Assembly (NCBI GenBank): GCA_949286405.1
Contig: CASECH010000042.1
Span: forward strand, 1-11,512
Direction: 5' to 3'
Length of the DNA stretch: 11,512 bases
Origin: an uncultured bacterium
Lineage (GTDB): Bacteria > Cyanobacteriota > Vampirovibrionia > Gastranaerophilales > Gastranaerophilaceae
The notes under the pieces were generated by a model, which saw only the letters and a list, made by a program, of their open reading frames with translations, had not been told where the DNA came from and ran no database searches. The position numbers and the translations under genes were made by a program. Positions 5,919-11,512 of the stretch are shown one piece after another; the stretch's first letter is position 1, and every line of letters begins with the position of its first letter.

Positions 5919-7574
5919 CGAATTAAAAAAAGTCTTAAATGCTCGATTATTTTGAACTAAATTGCTTGTAAATTTATTATCAGTATTTTTCGACTCATTA
6001 TTCGCTCGATTTTCACTTAATTTCGCCAATTCTTGTTGACGTTTTTTATTTGTTTGCGTTCTTGTATACAATGGAATAAACACACCTAAAGTCAATAATG
6101 AAAATGCTAAATTACCAATTTGGCATATAGTCCTATATCGTCTATCTTTTATCGTAACTAATTCATCTGTTGATTTAATTGATGTATGTTTTGCCCAATT
6201 CCAGAATTTTTTAAGAATATTTGCATCTTTTGGTACTTCTTTCATTCTATTTAATAATTTTGCTTCAGGGTTATGTTTTTCTATTGCGGTAGCAATTCCT
6301 TTAGCAGCATAATCACCTAAAAAGTAAAAACTTGAAAATGTTGCAATATCACGAATTGTTGATTCTCTAAGCTCATTAGGATCTTCAGATGCTGCCATTC
6401 TGCTTGCAAAAGTCGCTGTTGATATTATTCTTGCTTGATCCATGCTAGGGAAAAGACCTTTGAATTGCAATAAATTTTTACTAGGCCTATCCATAATCAT
6501 TGATAAAGCAGCAACTCCAATCATTGATCCAACTGATATAAATTTTTGACCAAGTAATTGGGCCTTTTGCTTTGGAGTTAACTCTTGGTCTTCTTTTCTG
6601 TTAGAAAAATCACTATATATAGGAGCACCTTTTTTACCGGACATTTTCCTTGTTATCCACCTATTAATAGGTTGAGCAGATATAGCTAAAGGAATAATAA
6701 TTCCTAATCCTGCTAAACTCTTAGCATTTACTAGAGTTTTAGCTTTTGCAAAATACCTCTCTAACAATTTTGCATCAGTAATATTTTCTTTCACAAGATT
6801 ATGAAGTAATTTACTTCCATCCACTGTCAAAGATTCTAAAGAATTTGCAAAATATCCTTTATCTTTTACAAATTTTATATTTTCAGAGATATGAGTTTTT
6901 GCAACTATTTCTTGATATACTCTATTTGCTGCTTTTTCATCGAATTTATCAGTACAAATTATGCGTGAAAGTTTTTCAACTGAAGGATCCAAAATTGAAT
7001 ACATATCATTAAATTTCTTAATGCCACCCTTTTCAGCGTTACCATCTACACCTTCAATTGAAATTATCATATTTTTTAAGGCATTATACACTCTATCTTT
7101 ATGTGTTTTTCCTTCTGCTTTTGAATAAAATTCTTGTACTTTATCAATTGTATCACTATTAGCCCATACATTTATTAATTTTGATTTTTTAAAGTCACCC
7201 ATTATAGGTTTTTGCAATAATTTTGCAGCTCCCATTACGATAAAACTCGGGATTATACAGTTAATAATAAGTCCAGAACTTTCACGTCTAAAAGCTTCAA
7301 AACCTCCATAGAAGTTAAATTGTCTTTTTTTATTACCATCTTCATCAGTTTTCTGCGAACCTGCACAAGTTTCAATAACAGTACGTGGTACAATAGCTGT
7401 TGATAAATCCAGCACTGAAACATTCAACATCGGATGTTTTTCACACATCTGAACCCCAGAAATAAGACCATCAACAATACCTTTAAATACTGGTTCTTGT
7501 TTTGATTTCCCTACTACTTTTTGCTTTGGGGTATTTGAATTATTTACACTACCTAATCTAACTTTTTCTATCAT
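5916..7574 (-). CDS. Unknown multi-pass membrane protein, first gene of a tandem paralogous pair
   Basis: A 552-residue protein of unrecognised function, nearly equal in length to the downstream paralogue. A polar leader of about 26 residues precedes E-P-V-F-K-G (27-32), the same motif found at 20-25 in the partner. Hydrophobic stretches lie near 101-118, 286-300, 345-361, 410-425 and 484-503; the region 125-280 is charged and probably soluble. Motifs shared with the partner are I-V-P-R-T (61-65), A-F-R-R-E-S-S-G (94-101), S-A-Q-P-I-N (299-304), Q-F-K-G (370-373), A-S-R-M-A-A (390-395) and E-L-R-E-S (401-405). The C-terminus is Asn/Lys-rich after the last helix. The chosen ATG has only a weak ribosome-binding site, but a good extended -10 promoter lies about 35-50 bases upstream, and later starts would lose the shared F-K-G motif. 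It may be specific to this bacterial lineage. Confidence 0.85.
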   Translation of the reverse strand: MIEKVRLGSVNNSNTPKQKVVGKSKQEPVFKGIVDGLISGVQMCEKHPMLNVSVLDLSTAIVPRTVIETCAGSQKTDEDGNKKRQFNFYGGFEAFRRESSGLIINCIIPSFIVMGAAKLLQKPIMGDFKKSKLINVWANSDTIDKVQEFYSKAEGKTHKDRVYNALKNMIISIEGVDGNAEKGGIKKFNDMYSILDPSVEKLSRIICTDKFDEKAANRVYQEIVAKTHISENIKFVKDKGYFANSLESLTVDGSKLLHNLVKENITDAKLLERYFAKAKTLVNAKSLAGLGIIIPLAISAQPINRWITRKMSGKKGAPIYSDFSNRKEDQELTPKQKAQLLGQKFISVGSMIGVAALSMIMDRPSKNLLQFKGLFPSMDQARIISTATFASRMAASEDPNELRESTIRDIATFSSFYFLGDYAAKGIATAIEKHNPEAKLLNRMKEVPKDANILKKFWNWAKHTSIKSTDELVTIKDRRYRTICQIGNLAFSLLTLGVFIPLYTRTQTNKKRQQELAKLSENRANNESKNTDNKFTSNLVQNNRAFKTFFNS

Positions 7575-7615
7575 AACTTTAATATAAACTGTCTGGATTT
7601 AATACTACAAAAGAA

Positions 7616-7644
7616 ATTATAGCAATCCCACAACTGTTTTAAAA
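7616..7644 (-). promoter_or_regulatory. Extended -10 promoter of the paralogue operon
   Basis: The minus strand carries a perfect TATAAT (7621-7616) preceded by TGC, giving the extended -10 form TGnTATAAT. A weak -35, TTTTAA, lies at 7644-7639 with a 17-base spacer. Transcription would start near 7609, leaving a leader of about 35 bases before the ATG at 7574. The weak -35 is tolerable with an extended -10 element. Confidence 0.65.
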
Positions 7645-7892
7645 GTAGTAAATAAAAAAAATTGCTAGATTTTGGGTAAATGTTAAGGAGATATTAAGAC
7701 CTTTTTTTGTTTTTTTTTTTAATAATAGAAAAATATTAAATAAAATTTTTATTTTTTTTTACTAAAATACACAAGCAAGGCAAGAAATATAACTAAAATT
7801 ATAAAAAAATAAACAAAAAAATTTGTAAATAATTGTAACAAATACGTTTATTACATAGACACGACAAAAAAATAAATGAAAAATACAGAAAA
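7645..7892. other. Very AT-rich gene-free stretch with homopolymer tracts
   Basis: Together with the promoter region, this makes about 318 bases without a gene between the tRNA nucleotidyltransferase stop and the paralogue start. It is dominated by A and T, with T-runs of 7-10 bases between about 7702 and 7760 and A-runs near 7802-7820. No reading frame longer than a few codons with a ribosome-binding site was seen on either strand, and there is no tRNA-like or riboswitch-like structure. It may be simple spacer DNA; bent A-tract DNA upstream of the promoter is a possible role. Confidence 0.5.
7814..7843 (-). terminator. Weak candidate terminator after the tRNA nucleotidyltransferase gene
   Basis: On the minus strand ATTTGT (7843-7838) can pair with ACAAAT (7826-7821) across an 11-base loop and is followed by a run of seven T (7820-7814). 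The stem has only one G-C pair, so stability is poor. It is listed because no better terminator was found downstream of the gene ending at 7893. Confidence 0.25.
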
Positions 7893-9299
7893 TTAGAACA
7901 ACTCTACATGCTTTACAAATTCAATTGCTTGCTCTTTAGTTAAAACATCTCCTGACAATTGTGCTTCATGCAAAGCATTCATAATTATCCCCAATGATTT
8001 CGATGGAGAAATATTTAAAATTTCCATTACATCATTGCCTGAAAGTAATTTAGGCAAAGGCTCAAGAGTATCTTTTACTTCTAAATAAAATTTTAATAAC
8101 ATATCAAGAGAATTTAAGTTTCTTTGAACAACCAGATCCGTTATTTCTGGGCCTCTTGCAGATAATCTATCAGCTTTTGCAAGAATAATTGCATCAATAG
8201 CATCATCCTCCATTTTTCGAACATATCTCATCATTACTTTTTCAGTAATTTGTGGAGATTGCATTACACTAGATGGATAAATATGATGTTTAATCATTGA
8301 TGATATGTAGTCAACTTGTTTATTAGAAAAAGCCATTTTTTTTAGAAATTTTATTGCCAGTTTAGCACCTACATCATCATGTTTTATAAAACGATGTCTA
8401 CCTGATTCTTCGATAGTCCATGTAGAAAATTTACCAATGTCATGCATAAAACCTGCAAGTTTCAAATGAGCAATTCTTGGTATCCCCCCAAAATCAACTC
8501 TATTTAAATGTAATTTTACTTCATCAGAAGACATTTCATATATCTCTGTAATCTGTTTTACAGTTTCTAATGAATGATGAAATAAGTCTAAATGATGATG
8601 AGAATTAGGAGGAACTTGCTTTAATTCTTTTACAAAAGGAAAAATCTTTTCTAAAAGCCAAGTTTTATTCATATTCTCAATAGCTTTATATGCATATTTT
8701 CCACTAAACAAGTGCATTAATTCGTAATTAATACGTTCAACTGCAGGTTTTGATATTAAATCAGCATATTTACATACAGCATTTATCGTCTCTGGTGAAA
8801 GATCAAAACCCAATAGTGCTTGAAATCTGTAAACACGTAATAAACGCAAGGGGTCATCTACAAAATTTAACTCATTAACATAATTAATTTGTTTATTTTT
8901 TATGTCAGTTATCCCTCCTGAAATATCAACAATTTCTCCAGTTCTAATATTTACAGCAATTGCATTAATAGTTAAATCTCTTCTCATTAAATCTTTTTCC
9001 AAAGAATTTTCTATCGGATTTGTAATATCGATATAATTAATTTTATCTTTCAGTACCAATCGATAAATCTTATTTTCTTCATCTAAGGGGACAAAAGTTG
9101 CTTCCAAATAATCAGATAACCTTAATGCGAAAGATTTTGCATCTTCATCCATCACGATAATATCTCTATCTGTACTGTCTTTTTCAAGAAAAAAATCCCT
9201 GACAGTACCTCCTACCAGATAAATTTCGTTATCACTAAACTCTGCTATTTTATTCAAAATTGTATCAGATTTAATTTTTTCTATAATTGTTGAACTCAT
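7893..9299 (-). CDS. cca: tRNA nucleotidyltransferase / poly(A) polymerase family protein with HD domain (CCA-adding)
   Basis: Adds the 3'-terminal CCA, or part of it, to tRNA in the cytoplasm. The 468-residue class II enzyme starts with the nucleotidyltransferase head: G-G-T-V-R-D at 30-35, the metal-binding D-R-D at 44-46 (Asp44, Asp46), and R-R-D-L-T-I-N-A-I-A at 106-115. D-D-P-L-R (148-152) matches the template motif that reads ATP and CTP, with Asp149 and Arg152 as the key residues. A neck helix with P-A-V-E-R-I follows at 185-190. An HD-type phosphohydrolase domain spans about 234-400, with H-H-H-L-D-L-F-H-H at 234-242 and H-D-I-G-K at 286-290. Some cyanobacteria and other bacteria divide CC- and A-addition between two enzymes. 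The intact loop between the two catalytic motifs favours full CCA or A addition over CC only, but specificity cannot be settled here. The start overlaps rsmE by 29 bases, with AGGA 11 bases upstream. Confidence 0.93.
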   Translation of the reverse strand: MSSTIIEKIKSDTILNKIAEFSDNEIYLVGGTVRDFFLEKDSTDRDIIVMDEDAKSFALRLSDYLEATFVPLDEENKIYRLVLKDKINYIDITNPIENSLEKDLMRRDLTINAIAVNIRTGEIVDISGGITDIKNKQINYVNELNFVDDPLRLLRVYRFQALLGFDLSPETINAVCKYADLISKPAVERINYELMHLFSGKYAYKAIENMNKTWLLEKIFPFVKELKQVPPNSHHHLDLFHHSLETVKQITEIYEMSSDEVKLHLNRVDFGGIPRIAHLKLAGFMHDIGKFSTWTIEESGRHRFIKHDDVGAKLAIKFLKKMAFSNKQVDYISSMIKHHIYPSSVMQSPQITEKVMMRYVRKMEDDAIDAIILAKADRLSARGPEITDLVVQRNLNSLDMLLKFYLEVKDTLEPLPKLLSGNDVMEILNISPSKSLGIIMNALHEAQLSGDVLTKEQAIEFVKHVELF

Positions 9300-10020
9300 A
9301 AATAATATTTCCTAAACCTACAATAACAGCTGTCTCCGCTTTTAGAATTAAATCACCTAATGTTAGCATTGGGATTTGGTAATCTTTAAGTAATTGGAAC
9401 TCTCTTTGAGAAAAACCTCCTTCAGGCCCAATAATTACCAGTAAATTTTCTCCGGATGCTATTTCATTATAAGATACATATTCTCTTAATGTCAAATCAG
9501 TTTGTCTTTCACAAAATGCGATTATTTTATCAAATTTTTTATCTTTTAAAATATCCTCTAAAGTATTAATTGGCTCAAAACACTTTGGAATAAATGCTCT
9601 TTCACATTGTTTTGAAGCTTCATTCATGATTTTTTGCCACTTTTCTACTTTTTTAGATACCACATCTTTTTTTACAGCACAATTATCTGTCAAGATAGGA
9701 TAAACTCCACAAATTCCTAATTCTGTTGCTTTTTCAATAACGGTTGATTGAGCATCACTTCTTAGTGGTGATTGTGCTAAAAATAGATTAAAATCCAGAT
9801 AACGGTTAGACGGATATGACTTATTAATCCTTACAACAATTTCTTTATTGGTAATCTCTATAACACTTACCTCATATTGAATACGATTTTCATCAATTAA
9901 CAAAAGTTCTTCACCGACTTTAGTTCTTAATGACTTTGCAATGTGCTGGTAAGTATCCTTATCTGATATTACCAAAATATTCTCAGTTACATCTTTAGAA
10001 TTAACAAAAAAATGCGGCAT
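9271..10020 (-). CDS. rsmE: 16S rRNA (uracil-1498-N3)-methyltransferase, RsmE family
   Basis: SPOUT-class methyltransferase that uses S-adenosylmethionine to methylate N3 of U1498 in 16S rRNA of the small subunit. The N-terminal part (about 1-70) is the PUA-like RNA-binding domain, starting with the family-typical M-P-H-F-F-V. The trefoil-knot domain follows, with Q-S-P-L-R-S-D near 83-89, E-K-A-T-E-L-G near 96-102, the cofactor-binding I-I-G-P-E-G-G-F-S at 196-204, and L-G-D-L-I-L-K-A-E-T-A near 221-231. The ATG at 10020 gives 249 residues. A GTG three codons upstream (10029) is in frame but its first base falls in the Shine-Dalgarno AGAGG (10033-10029), which is spaced eight bases from the ATG, so the ATG is chosen. 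The stop lies inside the start region of the tRNA nucleotidyltransferase, so the two genes form one transcript for RNA maturation. Confidence 0.95.
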   Translation of the reverse strand: MPHFFVNSKDVTENILVISDKDTYQHIAKSLRTKVGEELLLIDENRIQYEVSVIEITNKEIVVRINKSYPSNRYLDFNLFLAQSPLRSDAQSTVIEKATELGICGVYPILTDNCAVKKDVVSKKVEKWQKIMNEASKQCERAFIPKCFEPINTLEDILKDKKFDKIIAFCERQTDLTLREYVSYNEIASGENLLVIIGPEGGFSQREFQLLKDYQIPMLTLGDLILKAETAVIVGLGNIIYEFNNYRKN

Positions 10021-10028
10021 AGAAAACA

Positions 10029-10033
10029 CCTCT
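10029..10033 (-). promoter_or_regulatory. Shine-Dalgarno that decides the rsmE start
   Basis: AGAGG on the minus strand is eight bases from the ATG at 10020. The alternative GTG start at 10029 uses the last G of this same element as its first base and has no other ribosome-binding site, which argues against it. Confidence 0.7.
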
Positions 10034-10047
10034 TAGTCTTTTTTTAT

Positions 10048-10056
10048 ATTATAACA
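10048..10056 (-). promoter_or_regulatory. Extended -10 promoter element of rsmE-cca
   Basis: The minus strand has TGTTATAAT, the extended -10 form with a perfect TATAAT at 10053-10048. Upstream sequence is almost pure A/T with no convincing -35. Transcription would begin near 10041, about 20 bases before the rsmE ATG and just ahead of its Shine-Dalgarno. Confidence 0.6.
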
Positions 10057-10116
10057 AATATATTAAATATTTATTAAAATTTAAATAAAAAAGTAGCAAA
10101 ATATTTTATTTTGAAG

Positions 10117-10125
10117 TATTATAAC
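10117..10125 (+). promoter_or_regulatory. Possible -10 element for the DUF2229-type gene
   Basis: Overlapping TATTAT (10117-10122) and TATAAC (10120-10125) lie about 45-50 bases before the GTG start at 10169. A poor -35, TAGCAA, lies at 10094-10099 with a 17-base spacer. The same bases read TGTTATAAT on the minus strand, so the element could instead be a second promoter for rsmE; orientation is uncertain. Confidence 0.35.
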
Positions 10126-10168
10126 AGTAGTAAAAAACAGTTACCCATTAAGGAACAAAGGGGATAAA

Positions 10169-11251
10169 GTGGAAAATAATAAAAAACAAAACAATGATAT
10201 GACTATCGGGATACCTCGTGCAATGTCTTTTTATCACAATTATCCGTTTTATTACGGTTTTTTTACAGCACTTGGAATAAAAATAGTACTGTCTGATGTT
10301 ACAACAAAACAGACTATGTCAAAAGGTTCTGCTCTTGTAGTGACAGAAACTTGCTTACCTATAAAGGTATACATAGGACACGTTCTAAACTTAATAGAAA
10401 AAGGTATAGATAAGATTTTTGTACCTTCTATACAATCTATTGCTCCTAAGATTTATAACTGTTCAAAAATCAGAGGGCTACCTGACTTGGTAAGAAATGT
10501 CGTAAAAAAGGATTTCACTTTGATTGAAGCAACATTAGATAAATCTGAAAAAAATCAAGGGCTTTATGAATTTCTTGCAGAAGCAGTTGCTCCTTTTGGG
10601 ATTACTGATATGGAAGAAATCAAAAAAGCTTCCAAAGCAGGTTGGAGAACATATAACAATTTCCATATAATGACAAAGTCAGGAATGAGTTATAAAAAGG
10701 CAATGAATTACGCTCTACAAGGCAAAGTCTTCATTGAAAATGAAAATAAAGAATTTCCAATTTCTATAGCTCTAATTTCTCATGGATACAATATTTTTGA
10801 TGAAAGAACTTCTATGAAAATATTTGATAAACTTGAAGCAATGGACGTAAAAGTTTATTCTGAGCTTCAGTTATCTGATGAGCAAATGGATGATGGAATA
10901 AAAGCTCTAGGGCAAGAAAAGTATTGGGCTAATGAGCATGAAATGACGGGTGCTGCGGGGCATTTTATGAAAGATAATAAAATCGATGGTATTATCACTG
11001 TTACAGCATTTGGATGCGGACCTGATTCTTTAATGATTGAGCGTATAACAAGAAAAGCTAAACGTTTTAACAAACCGCTTTTAAACCTAACTATAGATGA
11101 GCAAACTGGAGAAGCCGGTTTTATCACAAGACTTGAAGCTTTTGTAGATATGCTATTCCGCAAAAAACGAGCTAAAATTATCAATAAAATAGAAATTAAT
11201 GATAATACATATATTCCAAATACAAATTATATAGAAACTAAAAACAGATAA
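10169..11251 (+). CDS. Acyl-CoA dehydratase activase-related protein (DUF2229 type)
   Basis: A 360-residue protein of the group related to 2-hydroxyacyl-CoA dehydratase components and their activases; exact substrate unknown. The domain begins with M-T-I-G-I-P-R-A-M at 11-19. Three cysteines sit in conserved-looking contexts: T-E-T-C-L-P-I-K (Cys62), Y-N-C-S-K-I-R-G (Cys98) and F-G-C-G-P-D-S (Cys283). These are candidate ligands of an iron-sulfur cluster, as in the dehydratase family. D-E-Q-T-G-E-A-G-F-I-T-R-L-E-A-F at 310-325 is the strongest family signature. The start is GTG, with AAAGGGG five bases upstream; the ATG at 10199 (residue 11) lacks a ribosome-binding site. Members often stand beside an ATPase of the BadF/HgdC type and a second paralogue, but here the next gene is convergent and unrelated, so any partner is elsewhere. 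A terminator follows. Confidence 0.85.
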   Translation: MENNKKQNNDMTIGIPRAMSFYHNYPFYYGFFTALGIKIVLSDVTTKQTMSKGSALVVTETCLPIKVYIGHVLNLIEKGIDKIFVPSIQSIAPKIYNCSKIRGLPDLVRNVVKKDFTLIEATLDKSEKNQGLYEFLAEAVAPFGITDMEEIKKASKAGWRTYNNFHIMTKSGMSYKKAMNYALQGKVFIENENKEFPISIALISHGYNIFDERTSMKIFDKLEAMDVKVYSELQLSDEQMDDGIKALGQEKYWANEHEMTGAAGHFMKDNKIDGIITVTAFGCGPDSLMIERITRKAKRFNKPLLNLTIDEQTGEAGFITRLEAFVDMLFRKKRAKIINKIEINDNTYIPNTNYIETKNR

Positions 11252-11260
11252 AAAAAATAA

Positions 11261-11290
11261 AAAAAAGCTTGAAAAATCTCAAGCTTTTTT
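11261..11290. terminator. Bidirectional intrinsic terminator between convergent genes
   Basis: AAAAAAGCTTGA (11261-11272) pairs perfectly with TCAAGCTTTTTT (11279-11290) across a six-base loop. Both ends are homopolymer runs, so each strand shows a GCTTGA stem followed by T. It lies 9 bases after the stop of the DUF2229-type gene and 2 bases beyond the stop of the minus-strand pilin-like gene. Confidence 0.88.
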
Positions 11291-11292
11291 AC

Positions 11293-11512
11293 TTACCAAG
11301 GGTAATCTTTTTTCATTTGCCAGCCGTCATTGATTATTTTAGCAGCACAATAATCGCCTGTACCAGAGAGTTTACAATTATCATTTATTTCAGATTCAGT
11401 CTTATCGTAACCATATGGTCGAACTACACTATCATCAAAATTTACAACAAACCTAAAAATATCTTTTCCAAAAGTATTAGGAGGATTAACTCCATTTACA
11501 TCAATATAGACA
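11293..11512 (-). CDS. Pilin-like / pseudopilin protein, C-terminal fragment (start beyond window)
   Basis: The minus strand is open from the window edge to a TAA at 11295-11293, giving 72 visible residues. The fragment reads Y-I-D-V-N-G early (2-7), then P-N-T-F-G-K-D-I-F-R-F (11-21), R-P-Y-G-Y-D-K-T (31-38), two cysteines at 46 and 55 that could form a disulfide, and ends in D-G-W-Q-M-K-K-D-Y-P-W. D-V-N-G-x-x-x-P-N followed by G-x-D-x-F-x-F is typical of the C-terminal globular part of type IV pilin-like proteins (type II secretion or pilus type) in gut bacteria, as I recall them. The N-terminal prepilin cleavage site and hydrophobic helix, which would prove the family, are outside the window. 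The call rests on the visible tail only, so assignment to pilus or secretion system is open. It faces the DUF2229-type gene across a shared terminator. Confidence 0.7.
   Translation of the reverse strand, partial: VYIDVNGVNPPNTFGKDIFRFVVNFDDSVVRPYGYDKTESEINDNCKLSGTGDYCAAKIINDGWQMKKDYPW

Noticed and set aside
10027..10029. GTG at 10029 as the rsmE start
   Set aside because: It uses the last base of the AGAGG Shine-Dalgarno and lacks its own ribosome-binding site. The ATG at 10020 gives the family-typical M-P-H-F-F start.
10118..10126. Minus-strand TGTTATAAT as a second rsmE promoter
   Set aside because: It would give a leader of about 90 bases and has no -35, and the same bases serve equally well as a plus-strand -10 for the divergent gene. 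Orientation cannot be decided by eye.
1..11512. No gene in the window ends in TGA (ten TAA, two TAG), raising the idea that UGA is reassigned
   Set aside because: All genes are full length under the standard code, Trp is encoded by TGG, and no in-frame TGA interrupts a conserved family. AT bias is enough to explain the preference for TAA.

Overview
The window is strongly AT-rich bacterial DNA with 12 protein-coding genes, two of them cut by the window edges. No rRNA, tRNA, CRISPR array, insertion sequence or phage gene was seen. The ATP synthase genes run b', b, delta, alpha, gamma, with b' ahead of b, and the operon ends in a terminator after gamma with no beta or epsilon gene. This split is the cyanobacterial arrangement. 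The very low GC, a pilin-like protein ending in a GW-x-M-x-x-DYPW type tail, a lone DUF2229 protein and two unfamiliar proteins with an F-K-G motif near the N-terminus suggest a non-photosynthetic gut relative of Cyanobacteria (Melainabacteria / Gastranaerophilales). That assignment is inference from gene order and remembered family traits; no search was run.

Layout: (1) bases 1-4232, plus strand: the 3' part of an F-type ATP synthase operon. The b' gene is cut at its 5' end and is followed by atpF (b), atpH (delta), atpA (alpha), a 69-residue zinc-finger-like membrane protein not normally found in this operon, and atpG (gamma), then a hairpin terminator that can work in both directions. (2) 4243-7574, minus strand: two tandem, translationally coupled genes for paralogous membrane proteins of about 550 residues with no recognised function, read from an extended -10 promoter near 7616-7644. 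(3) 7645-7892: a very AT-rich stretch with no gene. (4) 7893-10020, minus strand: rsmE (16S rRNA m3U methyltransferase) overlapping a class II tRNA nucleotidyltransferase with an HD domain, again behind an extended -10 element. (5) 10169-11251, plus strand: a protein related to 2-hydroxyacyl-CoA dehydratases and their activases (DUF2229 type). (6) 11293-11512, minus strand: the C-terminal end of a pilin-like protein, convergent with (5) and separated from it by a second bidirectional terminator.

Functionally the window joins energy conversion (stator, F1 alpha and gamma), RNA maturation (rRNA methylation, tRNA 3'-end synthesis), a probable iron-sulfur protein and a pilin-like surface or secretion component. 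The least explained parts are the tandem paralogue pair and the small zinc-finger membrane protein inside the ATP synthase operon.
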